64,000 nucleotides of DNA from Aureimonas sp. AU22 (GTDB lineage Bacteria > Pseudomonadota > Alphaproteobacteria > Rhizobiales > Rhizobiaceae): the NCBI RefSeq assembly GCF_001463745.1, contig NZ_BBWJ01000056.1, positions 1 to 64,000 on the forward strand, written 5' to 3'. The first letter of the stretch is position 1; each line of letters opens with the position of its first letter. The notes beneath the pieces were generated by a model that had not been told where the DNA came from, made no database searches, and worked only from the letters and a program-made list of their open reading frames with translations. Positions 1 through 8,941 of this stretch are shown in pieces. The translations under genes were made by a program, and so were the position numbers.

Positions 1-73
1 ATGCGTTGCGGCTTGCACGCGGGCGCGCGCACCGCCACAACGGAGGGCGAACGACGGGGAACGGGTGGAGGAC

Positions 74-889
74 ATGAGCGAACATTCGGCCACCGGCGCG
101 TCCGGCCCGGCATCCGGCCGCCCTCCGCGGGTCGCGCTGTTCGTCACCTGCCTCGTCAACGTCATGCGCCCGGCGGTCGCCGAGGCGACGCGCGAGCTTC
201 TCGTCGCCGCCGGCTGCACCGTCGACGTGCCGCTCCGCCAGACCTGCTGCGGCCAGCCCGCGTTCAACTCGGGCGACACGGCGGACGGGCGGGCGCTCGC
301 GCGCCACCAGATCGCGGTCCTGGAGGGTTACGACCACGTCGTCGCCCCGTCCGGCTCCTGCATCGGCACGATCCGTCACACCTACCCCGAGACATTCGCG
401 GACGACCCGGACTGGGGTCCGCGCGCGCGCGCCTTGGCCGCCCGCGCCTTCGAGATCACGAGCTTCCTCGTCGATGTGATGGGCTTCACCCCGGCGCCGA
501 CGCGCCACGCCGCCAGGGCCACCTATCACGACACATGCTCCGGCCTGCGCGAGCTTGGCATCCACGACCAGCCGCGCCGGCTCCTCGGCAGCGTCGAGAA
601 CCTCGACCTGGTCCCGCTGCCCGACGCCAATGTCTGCTGCGGCTTCGGCGGCACGTTCTGCGTGAAGTATCCCGCGATCTCCAACGCGGTGGTGGACGAG
701 AAGGCGCGCGCGATCGAAGGAACCGGGGCGGACGTCCTTCTTGGCGGCGATCTCGGCTGCCTCATGAACATGGCCGGCCGGCTCGGGCGTCGTGGTTCCC
801 CTGTCCGCGTGTTCCATACGGTGGAGGCACTGACCGGCCGGCTCTCCACGGCCGGCGTCGGCGAGGGGCCGAAGGGAACCCGTCGATGA
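74..889 (+). CDS. lutA: LutA-type (Fe-S)-binding lactate oxidation subunit
   Basis: First gene of a lutABC operon; LutABC is the iron-sulfur L-lactate oxidase complex that feeds electrons to the respiratory chain. The 271-residue protein has the two cysteine-rich CCG domains of the family: a first half with TCLVN followed by QTCCGQP, and a second with YHDTCSG followed by NVCCGFGG. Length is normal (about 240-270). I chose ATG 74; a GTG nine bases upstream at 65 is also possible, because the GGAGG at 67-71 lies only two bases before ATG 74. The stop overlaps the lutB start as ATGA. Identification is by family motifs and operon order. Confidence 0.93.
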   Translation: MSEHSATGASGPASGRPPRVALFVTCLVNVMRPAVAEATRELLVAAGCTVDVPLRQTCCGQPAFNSGDTADGRALARHQIAVLEGYDHVVAPSGSCIGTIRHTYPETFADDPDWGPRARALAARAFEITSFLVDVMGFTPAPTRHAARATYHDTCSGLRELGIHDQPRRLLGSVENLDLVPLPDANVCCGFGGTFCVKYPAISNAVVDEKARAIEGTGADVLLGGDLGCLMNMAGRLGRRGSPVRVFHTVEALTGRLSTAGVGEGPKGTRR

Positions 890-2331
890 GCGCCACCAGC
901 CAGCGGGCCGAGCTCGACTTCCACGCCCGCACGAGCGAAGCGCTCGCCGACGAATGGCTGAAGGTCGCGATCGACCGCACCACGGGCACCGCGCGCACCA
1001 AGCGCGCGGCCATCGTCGGGCAATGGCCGGATTTCGCGGTGGCGCGCGAGCGCGGCAAGGCGATCAAGGACCACGTCGTCGCCAACCTCGGACACTACCT
1101 CGCCGAGTTCGAGCGCAACGCCACGGCCAGTGGCGCCACCGTCCACTACGCCGCCACCTCCGACGAAGCCTGCCGCATCGTCGTCGGTCTCTGCCGGCGC
1201 GCGGGTGCCCGGAGCGTGACGCGCTCCAAGTCCATGCTGGGCGAGGAGATCGGCCTGCCGCATGCGCTGGAGGCGGCCGGCATCGAGCGCGTCGAGACCG
1301 ATCTCGCCGAGCACATCGTGCAGCTCGCGGGCGAGCGTCCCAGCCACATCATCTGGCCCGCGATGCACAAGACGCGCGAGCAGATCTCCGTCCTCTTCAG
1401 ACAAGCTCACGCCGACCCGCACCGCGAGGAAACGCCCGAGGCGATGGCGGCCTCTGCGCGGCGGCACCTTCGCCGGCGCTTCCTCACCGCCGAGGTCGGC
1501 ATCTCCGGCGCCAACTTCCTCGTTGCCGACACGGGCTCGGTCTGCACCGTGACGAACGAGGGCAACGCGGAGATGACGACGACCCCGCCGCGCGTCCACA
1601 TCGTCACGGCAGGCATCGAGAAGCTGGTGCCCACGATGGGCCACGCGGCGATGATGCTGCGGCTCCTCGTGCGCTCGGCCACCGGCGCGGCGCTGACCCA
1701 GTACACGACCTTCCACACCGGGCCGAAACGGGCGGGCGATCTCGACGGGCCGGAGGAGTTCCACATCGTCCTCGTCGACAACGGGCGCACGCGGATGCTG
1801 GCCGACGCGGGCCTGCGCGAGATGCTGCGCTGCATCCGCTGCGGCGCCTGCATGAACCATTGCCCGGTGTTCAACCAGATCGGCGGCCATGCCTATGGCG
1901 GCACCTATCCCGGACCGATGGGGGCGGTGCTCACCCCCGTCTTCGACGGGCTGACGCACAAGACGCGCGACCTTGCCCACGCCTGCACCCTGAACGGGCG
2001 CTGCCGCGAGGTGTGCCCCGTCGACATCCCCTTGCCGACGCTCATCAAGGGATGGCGCGAGCGGAGCTGGCGCGAGGGGCTGGAGCCCGTTTCGATGCGC
2101 TCGGGGCTGCGCCTCTTCGCCTTCGCCGGCACCAGGCCGTGGCTCTACCGCTTCGGGACGGGGCTCGCCGCCCGCGCGCTGCGCCTCATGGGCGGGCGAC
2201 GCGGCGTCATCGCCAAGCTTCCCGGTCTTGCGGGCGCCTGGACCCTCCACCGCGACATGCCCGCACCGCCCGCCGGTCCGACCTTTCTCGAGGCCGAGGC
2301 GGCGCGCGCGCGGAAGGGGGCAGCCCGTTGA
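886..2331 (+). CDS. lutB: LutB-type iron-sulfur lactate oxidation subunit
   Basis: Second subunit of the lactate oxidation complex, 481 residues, usual length. It has an N-terminal LUD domain and a C-terminal ferredoxin-like part. The first cluster motif CIRCGACMNHCP is intact. The second reads C-T-L-N-G-R-C-R-E-V-C-P (residues 367-378), so the residue usually written as the second cysteine is Asn370. The start ATG overlaps the lutA stop, and the stop overlaps the TTG start of lutC, indicating translational coupling. The Asn variant may be normal for alphaproteobacterial LutB rather than a defect. Confidence 0.93.
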   Translation: MSATSQRAELDFHARTSEALADEWLKVAIDRTTGTARTKRAAIVGQWPDFAVARERGKAIKDHVVANLGHYLAEFERNATASGATVHYAATSDEACRIVVGLCRRAGARSVTRSKSMLGEEIGLPHALEAAGIERVETDLAEHIVQLAGERPSHIIWPAMHKTREQISVLFRQAHADPHREETPEAMAASARRHLRRRFLTAEVGISGANFLVADTGSVCTVTNEGNAEMTTTPPRVHIVTAGIEKLVPTMGHAAMMLRLLVRSATGAALTQYTTFHTGPKRAGDLDGPEEFHIVLVDNGRTRMLADAGLREMLRCIRCGACMNHCPVFNQIGGHAYGGTYPGPMGAVLTPVFDGLTHKTRDLAHACTLNGRCREVCPVDIPLPTLIKGWRERSWREGLEPVSMRSGLRLFAFAGTRPWLYRFGTGLAARALRLMGGRRGVIAKLPGLAGAWTLHRDMPAPPAGPTFLEAEAARARKGAAR

Positions 2332-2969
2332 GCGCGCGCGAGGCGATCTTTGCCGCCATCGAACGGGCGCTGGGCAAGCCGGCGGACCCCGCCGCCATCC
2401 GTGCGCAGGCCGATGCGCTTCTCACCGAGCCCGGCCGCGTGCGCCCGCACCTGCCGGACGGCGACCTCGTCGGCCTGTTCGAGGCGGCGGTGAAGCGCCT
2501 GCCGCCCGGCGCCTCGTGCGAACGGCTCGGGAGCTGGCGCGAGCTTCCCGCCGCCTGTGCCCGGCGCCTCGGCGACCTCGATCTCGAACCGGCCCTGAAG
2601 ATCCAGCCCCTCCGCGACCTCGAAACACTCGACTGGGCGGGGGCGGGCCTCGTCCGCCAGGCCGATGTCGATGACCGCGTCTCCCTGTCGGTAGCGGAAA
2701 AAGGGATTGCCGAGACCGCGAGCCTCGTCGTGCGCTCCGGGCCCGCGATGGCGATCCTCGACGCCTTCCTGCCGCTGCATCACCTGGTGGCGCTGCGCAC
2801 GGCCGACATCGTCCCCCATCTCGAGGATGCCGTGGCCGGCGCCGACCTCGCCCGCTCGCGCAACCTCGTGATCGTCACCGGCCCGAGCGGCACCACCGAC
2901 ATCGAGGGCAGCCTGGTGATCGGCGTCCACGGCCCGGCGACGCTGCACATCTTCCTGGTCGAGGGCTAG
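2328..2969 (+). CDS. lutC: LutC-type lactate utilization protein (LUD domain)
   Basis: Third gene of the lut operon, 213 residues, a LUD-domain protein that accompanies LutA and LutB. The C-terminal half carries family signatures: SLVVRSGP, then a TGPSGTTDIEGSLVIGVHGP-like stretch that ends the domain. No ATG is available at the natural beginning of the protein. The best start is TTG 2328, which overlaps the lutB stop and gives MSAREAIFAAIERALG. The next gene is convergent and only 19 bases away, so the operon ends here. Confidence 0.9.
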   Translation: MSAREAIFAAIERALGKPADPAAIRAQADALLTEPGRVRPHLPDGDLVGLFEAAVKRLPPGASCERLGSWRELPAACARRLGDLDLEPALKIQPLRDLETLDWAGAGLVRQADVDDRVSLSVAEKGIAETASLVVRSGPAMAILDAFLPLHHLVALRTADIVPHLEDAVAGADLARSRNLVIVTGPSGTTDIEGSLVIGVHGPATLHIFLVEG

Positions 2970-2988
2970 GAGACCGCGGCCCGACGCC

Positions 2989-3375
2989 TCAGCCCTCGAG
3001 ACCCGCGATGGCGAGCGCGAGGTCGCGCGCCGAATAGGGCTTGCGCAGGACGCCGGTGCGCGGATCCTTCAGGGTCGCGGCGGACAGATCGTCGACGTTT
3101 CCGGTCGCGAACAGCAGCGCGAGGCCGGGCTGCAGCGCGCGCAGCGCCTGCGCCAATTCGTCTCCCCGCATGTCGGGCAGCGACAGGTCGAGCACCGCCA
3201 CCTGGCAGGCCCCCTGATCGCGCAGCCCGCGCAAGGCCTCGTCCCCGTTGGAGAATTCGAACACGGCATAACCCGCGTCCTCGATCCACTCGGCCGTCAA
3301 CGCGCGGATCATCGGATCGTCCTCGACCAGCATGACCTTGCCACCCGCCGGCGCATTGTGTTCGGAAACGGTCAT
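2989..3375 (-). CDS. Single-domain response regulator (LovR-like)
   Basis: A 128-residue stand-alone CheY-like receiver with no output domain. The acidic pair (E18/D19-D20 region, VEDD), phospho-acceptor Asp63 (VLDLSLPD), the FATG switch residue and Lys112 (RKPYS) are all present. It is divergently placed from a LOV histidine kinase (3473), an arrangement known from lovR-lovK in Caulobacter, where the receiver counteracts kinase signalling. The start at 3375 is preceded by AAAGG; an upstream in-frame ATG at 3396 is less likely. A role as phosphate sink or partner for the neighbouring kinase is inferred from position. Confidence 0.85.
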   Translation of the reverse strand: MTVSEHNAPAGGKVMLVEDDPMIRALTAEWIEDAGYAVFEFSNGDEALRGLRDQGACQVAVLDLSLPDMRGDELAQALRALQPGLALLFATGNVDDLSAATLKDPRTGVLRKPYSARDLALAIAGLEG

Positions 3376-3472
3376 CGCCGCCTTTCCCATTCGCATCGCG
3401 CAAACATGTTTATCGGGAACAATTATCAGGGGAAGCGCTTCCCGTCGCCCGCGCTGCAGTCACAAGGCCTTC

Positions 3473-5101
3473 ATGACCAACCGTTTCGACAGCCCCCCGC
3501 CTTTCGACGGCCCGAGGCCGACGGTCCGGTCCAGCGCGGCTGGACGCCTGGACAGCCACGACGACATCTTCTTCGCCGCCGTCGAGACGACGCGCATGCC
3601 GATGACGGTGACCGATCCGCACCTGCCCGACAACCCCATCGTCTTCGCCAACAACGCCTTCATCCAGATGACCGGCTACGCGCGCGAAGAGATCGTGGGC
3701 CGCAACTGCCGCTTCCTGCAGGGCCCGGACACCGATCGCGCGCCCATCGCGGAGGTGCGGGCCGCGATCGATAGCCGCAGCCAGATCGCGACCGAAGTCC
3801 TCAACTACCGCAAGGACGGCTCGACCTTCTGGAACGCTCTGTTCATCTCGCCCGTCTACGACCCGGACGGGAAGCTCGTCTACTTCTTCGCCTCCCAGCT
3901 CGACGTGTCGCGTCGGCGCGACGCCGAGGAAGGCCTGCGCCAGGCCCAGAAGATGGAGGCGCTCGGGCAGCTCACCGGCGGCATCGCCCACGATTTCAAC
4001 AACCTCCTGCAGATCGTCACCGGCTATGTCGAGGTGATCGCCAGCCAGCTGGAAAAGCCGGAGCTCGACCGCGCGCGGGCCATCCGCGCCGTGGACAACG
4101 TCCGGTCGGCCTCCGCCCGCGCCGTGACGCTGACGCAGCAGCTTCTGGCGTTTGCGCGCAAGCAGCGGCTGGAGGGACGTCTCGTCAACCTGAACGGCCT
4201 CGTCGCGAGCCTCAGCGAGATCGCGGACAGGACGCTCGGCGACCAGATCACGGTGGAGACCGACCTCGCCTCCGACCTCGCGACCTGCCGCATCGATCCG
4301 ACGCAGGCCGAGGTCGCGCTCCTCAACATCCTCATCAATGCGCGCGACGCCATGTCGGCCTCCTCCGGCGGCACCGTGCGCATCCGCACCCGCAACCGGC
4401 AGATCTCGGTCGAGGACGCCACCGGCTACGACGGGCTGACGCCGGGCGCCTACGTTTCGGTATGCGTCGAGGACTCGGGCTCCGGCATGCCGCGCGAGGT
4501 GCTCCAGCGGGTGCTCGATCCGTTCTTCACGACGAAGGAGGAGGGCAAGGGCACGGGCCTCGGCCTGTCCATGGTCTACGGCTTCGCCAAGCAGTCGGGC
4601 GGCACGATCCATATCGAATCGCGCGAGGGCGAAGGCACGACGGTGGAACTCCTGTTCCCCGCCGCCGCGGGCGAGGAGCAGAAGTCGCTCCAGCGCGTGC
4701 GCAGCGTGGAGCGTCAGGGTCACGAGCGCATCCTCGTGGTGGACGACCGGGCCGAGGTCGCCGAGCTCGCGCGCGACATGCTGGAGGAGCAGGGCTACAC
4801 GGTCACCGTCGAGACGACGCCGCTGGCCGCGCTGAAGCGCCTCCAGGCCGGCGAGGGCTTCGATCTCGTCTTCTCCGACCTCGTGATGCCGGGCGGCATG
4901 AACGGCGTGGTGCTGGCGCGCGAGGCGCGGCGGCTGCGGCCTCGCATCCGCATCCTGCTCACCACCGGCTATGCCGAGGCGTCGCTGGAGCGGACGGACG
5001 CGGGCGGCACCGAGTTCGATCTGATCAACAAGCCCTACTCGCGCCAGGACCTGACGCGGCGAGTGCGGATCGTGCTCGACGGTCCGACCGGCGTCGGCTG
5101 A
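3473..5101 (+). CDS. Blue-light LOV-domain hybrid histidine kinase
   Basis: 542 residues. Order of domains: LOV/PAS (about 32-150) with the flavin-adduct motif GRNCRFLQG, cysteine 79; HisKA dimerisation with phospho-acceptor His173 ([10 protein letters not shown]); HATPase with the N box at [17 protein letters not shown] and [10 protein letters not shown]; and a C-terminal receiver (about 418-540) with Asp469 and Lys520. No membrane segment, so it is cytoplasmic. The photoactive cysteine makes it a likely blue-light sensor, as for LovK-type proteins. ATG 3473 begins just before the LOV domain; an earlier in-frame start at 3332 would run into the divergent gene. Output target is unknown. Confidence 0.92.
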   Translation: MTNRFDSPPPFDGPRPTVRSSAAGRLDSHDDIFFAAVETTRMPMTVTDPHLPDNPIVFANNAFIQMTGYAREEIVGRNCRFLQGPDTDRAPIAEVRAAIDSRSQIATEVLNYRKDGSTFWNALFISPVYDPDGKLVYFFASQLDVSRRRDAEEGLRQAQKMEALGQLTGGIAHDFNNLLQIVTGYVEVIASQLEKPELDRARAIRAVDNVRSASARAVTLTQQLLAFARKQRLEGRLVNLNGLVASLSEIADRTLGDQITVETDLASDLATCRIDPTQAEVALLNILINARDAMSASSGGTVRIRTRNRQISVEDATGYDGLTPGAYVSVCVEDSGSGMPREVLQRVLDPFFTTKEEGKGTGLGLSMVYGFAKQSGGTIHIESREGEGTTVELLFPAAAGEEQKSLQRVRSVERQGHERILVVDDRAEVAELARDMLEEQGYTVTVETTPLAALKRLQAGEGFDLVFSDLVMPGGMNGVVLAREARRLRPRIRILLTTGYAEASLERTDAGGTEFDLINKPYSRQDLTRRVRIVLDGPTGVG

Positions 5102-5156
5102 ACCGACGCCCGAAACCGATTCCGGTTTCCGCTGCGATGCGCTAGATCGACGGCCC

Positions 5157-6551
5157 ATGTGGCAGCGAGCCGTCGAGATCCCATCCCTCCCCGAGGCGGC
5201 GGCGCGCCTGCGACCGCTCGGCGGCCTCGTCTGGCTGGATTCGGCAAGGCCGCACCCGCGCAACGGCCGCTGGTCGATCCTCTCGTGCGCCCCCTTCGAC
5301 CGGCTGGAAGCGACGCTGCGCGGCGCCCAGCTGGGCGGTGCCCTCCTGCCCGGCGCGCCCTTCGAAGCGCTGGACACCGTTCTGGCGCGATACCGGCTGG
5401 AGACGGCGTCGGACGGCCTCCCCTTCGCCGGCGGGCTCCTCGGCACGATCGACTTCGAAGCGGGCCACCTCCTGGAGCGCCTCCACCGGCCGACCGGCTT
5501 CGACCCCGAGCGCCCGCTCCTCGGCTTCGGCCTCTACGACACGGCTCTCGTCTTCGACCACGCGGCGGGCTCCGCGCGGCTCGTGTCGGCGGGTTTCGGG
5601 CCGGGGCTCGACGCCTCGTCGCCCCTCTCGCTGCGCCGCGCACGGGCCGAGGCGCGCCTTACCCAGTTCGCACAGGCGCTGGCGCGTCCCGCAGCGCCGC
5701 TTGCCCCCCTCCCCACGCGCGCGCCCGAATGGACCTCCAGCCGCGACGCTAGAGCCTATGCGGCGGATGTGGAGGAGGTGAAGCGACGGATCCTCGACGG
5801 CGAGGTCTACCAGGCCAACCTGTCGCGCCGGCTTCGCGCTCCGCTGCCCCCCGGCTTCGACCCGTTCGCGCTCTACGGGCGCCTGCGCGCCGTCAACCCG
5901 GCGCCCTACGCCGCCTATCTCGAGGAGCCGCACCGCACGCTCGCCTCCGCCTCGCCCGAACTCTTCCTGCGGCTGCGCGGAACGGAGGTCGAGACGCGCC
6001 CGATCAAGGGCACGATCCGTCGCGAGGATGACGAGGCGGCCGACCGTGCGGCGGCAGAGGCGTTGCTCGCATCCGAGAAGGATCGGGCGGAGAACGTCAT
6101 GATCGTGGATCTCCTGCGCAACGACCTGTCGCGGGTCTGCGAGGCGCACAGCGTCGAGGTGCCCGAACTCTGCGCGCTGGAATCCTATGCCGGGCTCCAT
6201 CATCTCGTGTCCGCCGTCACCGGACGGCTGCGGCCGGGCGTCGGGGTCGGCGCGCTGATCGCGGCCTGCTTCCCCGGCGGGTCGATCACCGGCGCGCCGA
6301 AGATCCGGGCGACCGACATCGTGGCCGCGATCGAGGGCGCCCCGCGCGGCCTTTATTGCGGCTCCGTCGCCGCCCTGTCCTTCTGCGGCGCGGCCGACCT
6401 GTCGATCGCGATCCGCACGCTGGAATTCGAAGGGAACACCGTGTCCTTCGGGGCGGGCGGCGGCGTCACGGTGCTGTCGGACGGCCCCGGCGAATGGGCG
6501 GAGACCGAGACCAAGGCGGCGCGGATCCTCGCCGCGTTCGGGGCGCCATGA
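5157..6551 (+). CDS. pabB: Aminodeoxychorismate synthase component I
   Basis: 464 residues of the chorismate-utilising enzyme family. Together with the downstream glutamine amidotransferase it converts chorismate to 4-amino-4-deoxychorismate for p-aminobenzoate and folate. Visible motifs are GEVYQANLSRR, the PIKGT motif (RPIKGTIRR) that marks PabB/TrpE-type active sites, EKDRAENVMIVDLLRNDL, and PGGSITGAPK. The Lys of PIKGT favours PabB over anthranilate synthase. The stop overlaps the next start as ATGA. No pabC is in the window. Confidence 0.92.
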   Translation: MWQRAVEIPSLPEAAARLRPLGGLVWLDSARPHPRNGRWSILSCAPFDRLEATLRGAQLGGALLPGAPFEALDTVLARYRLETASDGLPFAGGLLGTIDFEAGHLLERLHRPTGFDPERPLLGFGLYDTALVFDHAAGSARLVSAGFGPGLDASSPLSLRRARAEARLTQFAQALARPAAPLAPLPTRAPEWTSSRDARAYAADVEEVKRRILDGEVYQANLSRRLRAPLPPGFDPFALYGRLRAVNPAPYAAYLEEPHRTLASASPELFLRLRGTEVETRPIKGTIRREDDEAADRAAAEALLASEKDRAENVMIVDLLRNDLSRVCEAHSVEVPELCALESYAGLHHLVSAVTGRLRPGVGVGALIAACFPGGSITGAPKIRATDIVAAIEGAPRGLYCGSVAALSFCGAADLSIAIRTLEFEGNTVSFGAGGGVTVLSDGPGEWAETETKAARILAAFGAP

Positions 6552-7147
6552 TCCTCGTCCTCGACAACTACGACAGCTTCACCCACAACCTCGCCCGCTA
6601 CCTTGAGCGGCTGGGCGAAGAGGTGGCCGTGGTGCGCAGCGACCGGATCGACCTTGCCGGCATCGCGAGCGCGCGCCCCAGCGCCCTCGTCCTCTCGCCC
6701 GGTCCCTGCGGGCCGGAGCAAGCGGGCGTGTGCCTCGACGCCGTCGCGGCCTTGTCCGGGCAGCTGCCGATCCTCGGCGTCTGCCTCGGCCACCAGGTGA
6801 TCGGAGCGGCCTTCGGCGGACACGTGGAGCGCGCGCGCGAGCCGATGCACGGGCGCGTCTCGCATCTTCCGCACGAGGGCGCCGGCCTCTTCGCCGGTCT
6901 GCCCGCCCCGTTTGCCGCGGGACGCTACCATTCGCTGATCGTGCGCGAGAGCACGGGGATGGCGCGGCACCTTCATGTCGACGCCCGCTCGCCCGCGGGC
7001 GAGATCATGGCGCTCCGGCACCGGACGCATCCGACCTACGGCATCCAGTTCCATCCCGAATCCGTCCTGACCCCGCAGGGCGACCGCCTGCTCGCCCGCT
7101 TCCTCCGGCTTGCCGCCGACTGGAGCCGGGATCAGGCGGGAAGCTGA
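6548..7147 (+). CDS. pabA: Aminodeoxychorismate synthase component II (glutamine amidotransferase)
   Basis: 199-residue class I glutamine amidotransferase that supplies ammonia to PabB. It shows DNYDSFTHNL at the N-terminus, the nucleophile elbow GVCLGHQ, and the HPES motif (FHPESVLTP) carrying the catalytic His-Glu. Its own sequence cannot separate PabA from TrpG; the overlap with pabB decides for folate synthesis. The 3' end overlaps 16 bases of the convergent small gene at 7132. Confidence 0.92.
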   Translation: MILVLDNYDSFTHNLARYLERLGEEVAVVRSDRIDLAGIASARPSALVLSPGPCGPEQAGVCLDAVAALSGQLPILGVCLGHQVIGAAFGGHVERAREPMHGRVSHLPHEGAGLFAGLPAPFAAGRYHSLIVRESTGMARHLHVDARSPAGEIMALRHRTHPTYGIQFHPESVLTPQGDRLLARFLRLAADWSRDQAGS

Positions 7148-7371
7148 CGCCCGATCCGGCGCCCGCTCGCCGTGAGACGGAACCAGCACGTGTCGCGCCA
7201 GCCGATGGCGGCCGAGACGAGGCCGAGCGCATGGAGTTCGAGGCAGTGGCGCAGCTCGTCGGTGGCGAGCTCGCCCGTGTGGAGCCCGACACTGTCGCGC
7301 GACGGGCCGTCGTCGAGGCGGCGCAGCATATGTCCTTGAGCCGGCGTGATCTGGCTGACGTGGTTCCTCAT
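7132..7371 (-). CDS. Small hypothetical protein, possible winged helix
   Basis: 79 residues, no family recognised. The order of a helical first half (ITPAQGHMLRRL), a hydrophobic turn (HALGLVSAAIG) and an ending FRLTASGRRIGRQL resembles the closing part of a winged-helix domain, but this is only a resemblance. It converges with pabA and overlaps it by 16 bases. The upstream sequence holds GGAGGCGCCC directly before the ATG, a good ribosome-binding site, which supports a real gene. Confidence 0.6.
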   Translation of the reverse strand: MRNHVSQITPAQGHMLRRLDDGPSRDSVGLHTGELATDELRHCLELHALGLVSAAIGWRDTCWFRLTASGRRIGRQLPA

Positions 7372-7471
7372 GGGCGCCTCCTTCGGGCGTTTCGCTCAAA
7401 CCCCGAGAGGCCAGCGTTCCAGCGCAGGCTTGCGCGAGCGTGTGGCTGCATTGCGATCGTTTCGCGCCGGC

Positions 7472-7500
7472 CGGGAACCAGGACCCGCCCGCAGGCGTCA
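7472..7500 (+). promoter_or_regulatory. Possible general-stress (EcfG-type) promoter
   Basis: GGAAC at 7474-7478 is followed after 17 bases by CGTC at 7496-7499. The alphaproteobacterial EcfG consensus is GGAAC, 16-17 bases, then CGTT, so one -10 base differs. It lies 35 bases before the ATG of the small acidic/disordered protein at 7535. Tentative. Confidence 0.3.
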
Positions 7501-7534
7501 TCACCCGAAGCCGTCAGCAAAGGGACGCGAAACC

Positions 7535-7717
7535 ATGAGCGGAGAGACACACGGAACGACGACGCCCGCCGGCGGGACCGAAAAGCCGGACCGCGAGGCG
7601 CCGACGCCCGGCGCCGGGCCGCACGCCAAGCCGGAACTGACCAACGAGGACGCGACGCCCGGCGCCGGCAGCCTGCCCGAGACGGGCGAGGCTGGCGACG
7701 ACGCCGGGGCGGGCTGA
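7535..7717 (+). CDS. Small disordered hypothetical protein
   Basis: 60 residues, rich in Gly, Pro, Thr, Glu and Asp, with no hydrophobic core, so likely disordered. It contains the repeated element (A)TPGAG twice (residues about 24-28 and 42-46). ATG 7535 is preceded by AAAGGGACGCGAAACC. The next gene, 54 bases on, encodes a similarly soluble disordered protein. Such proteins are often stress-induced in alphaproteobacteria, but no function can be assigned. Confidence 0.6.
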   Translation: MSGETHGTTTPAGGTEKPDREAPTPGAGPHAKPELTNEDATPGAGSLPETGEAGDDAGAG

Positions 7718-7771
7718 GGCCTTCCGAAGCCGATCCCGTTTCGCTCCCATCCCATTTTTCGAGGACGACCC

Positions 7772-8026
7772 ATGTCGAACACCCATGACCAGGACGCCGC
7801 CAATCCGATCCTGCCCGAGCCGATCGGCGAGGACGGCATCGTCCAGACGGACGACACGTCCCACCCCGGCACCAAGGCTCCGCTGCCACCGATCGCCGAG
7901 GACAAGCCGACGCCCGGCAACCAGGAGCGGCCGATGACGCAGGAGGAGCAGCTGGACGAGGCCCTGGACGAAACCTTCCCGGGATCCGACCCGATCGCGC
8001 CCAGCCGGATCGACGGGCCCCTCTGA
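7772..8026 (+). CDS. Small acidic protein with DEALDETFPGSDP motif
   Basis: 84 residues, acidic and mostly disordered. The C-terminal part reads LDEALDETFPGSDPIAPSRI, a short motif that recurs in many small alphaproteobacterial proteins of unknown function. Start ATG 7772 follows CGAGGACGACCC, a plausible ribosome-binding site. It follows the 7535 gene in the same direction and may share its transcript. Function unknown. Confidence 0.7.
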   Translation: MSNTHDQDAANPILPEPIGEDGIVQTDDTSHPGTKAPLPPIAEDKPTPGNQERPMTQEEQLDEALDETFPGSDPIAPSRIDGPL

Positions 8027-8056
8027 CCGGCGATCCCTCCACACGCTTCCGGCCGT

Positions 8057-8917
8057 TCACGTCACCTGGAACGCGCTCGGGCAGATGTCGGCCAGGGTGC
8101 AGCGGTCGCAGGCCGGCCGCCGGTGGTGACAGACCTTCTGCCCGTGCAGCATCAGGACCTCGTGGTTGTCGTAGAGGTCCTGTGCGCTCCAGCCTTCGGG
8201 AAGCTGCGCGCGCAGCAACGGATGGGAGGGGCCGACCGCGACATGCGCCTCGATCAGCCCGAGGCGGATGGCGACGCGGTGATGGTGGCTGTCCACCGGC
8301 AGGGCGGGCATGCGCAACGTCGAGAAGGACAGGACTGCCGCGCTAGTCTTCGGCCCGACACCCGGAAGCGCCTCCAGCCAGGCCCGCGCTTCGGCGGGCG
8401 ACATATCAGCCAGAAACCCGAGGTCGAGCCGTCCTGCCCGCTCGCGCACCCCTTTGAGGATCGCCTGGATGCGCGGCGCCTTCTGCTCGGGCCAGCGCAC
8501 GCCGTGGATCAGCGTTTCGACCTCCGCCGTCGGCGCCTCGATGAGGTCGGCCCAGTCGGGATAGCGCTGACGCAGCGCCTTGAAGGCCCGGCCCGAATCG
8601 GCATTGCGCGTTCGATGCGACAGAAGCGAGGACACGAGCTCGCTCAAGGGATCGAGGTCGTGGAAGTAGCCGATCGGGCAGCCGTAGACGGCGCAGAGCC
8701 GGTCGTGGACGAGCCGGGCCTTGGCGACGAGATCGGCGGGCGCCGGGTCTAAGCCATGCGTCTCGTCGGGCACCTTCGGCGGTGCCGGTGGGCGGCGCGC
8801 GGAGCCGCGGCGCGCCGGGGCGTCCGCCGGATGGGGATGGTGGATCGGGTTCGGTGCCATCGCTCCGGAATCCGGGGGGATTCCCCTGGGTTCCGCCTCC
8901 CGCACCGCCTGCGGCAA
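8057..8917 (-). CDS. Endonuclease III-like DNA glycosylase/AP lyase
   Basis: 286-residue HhH-GPD protein of the endonuclease III family, which removes damaged bases and nicks abasic sites. The helix-hairpin-helix LPGVGPKTS carries catalytic Lys190, and VDSHHHRV carries the catalytic Asp209. The C-terminal 4Fe-4S loop has cysteines 263, 270, 273 and 279. The first 60 residues are low-complexity and Pro-rich; an internal ATG at 8860 (Met20) may be the true start. It is more divergent than housekeeping Nth, so a second paralogue elsewhere in the genome is likely. Confidence 0.85.
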   Translation of the reverse strand: MPQAVREAEPRGIPPDSGAMAPNPIHHPHPADAPARRGSARRPPAPPKVPDETHGLDPAPADLVAKARLVHDRLCAVYGCPIGYFHDLDPLSELVSSLLSHRTRNADSGRAFKALRQRYPDWADLIEAPTAEVETLIHGVRWPEQKAPRIQAILKGVRERAGRLDLGFLADMSPAEARAWLEALPGVGPKTSAAVLSFSTLRMPALPVDSHHHRVAIRLGLIEAHVAVGPSHPLLRAQLPEGWSAQDLYDNHEVLMLHGQKVCHHRRPACDRCTLADICPSAFQVT

Positions 8918-8941
8918 TCCGCCCGCGGTTGCGAAAATGCG

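Noticed and set aside
1-73. Possible end of an upstream gene.
   Set aside because: No recognisable protein end or RNA feature in these 73 bases.
526-2250. 574-codon leftward open frame opposite lutA-lutB.
   Set aside because: Composition typical of the antisense of a GC-rich gene; LutA and LutB are unambiguous.
3410-5446. 678-codon leftward frame opposite the LOV kinase.
   Set aside because: Antisense shadow; the kinase has all domain motifs.
7368-8060. Leftward 230-codon frame across the two small disordered proteins.
   Set aside because: Arg/Ser/Pro-rich without a domain; the rightward small genes have ribosome-binding sites and one has a recurring motif.
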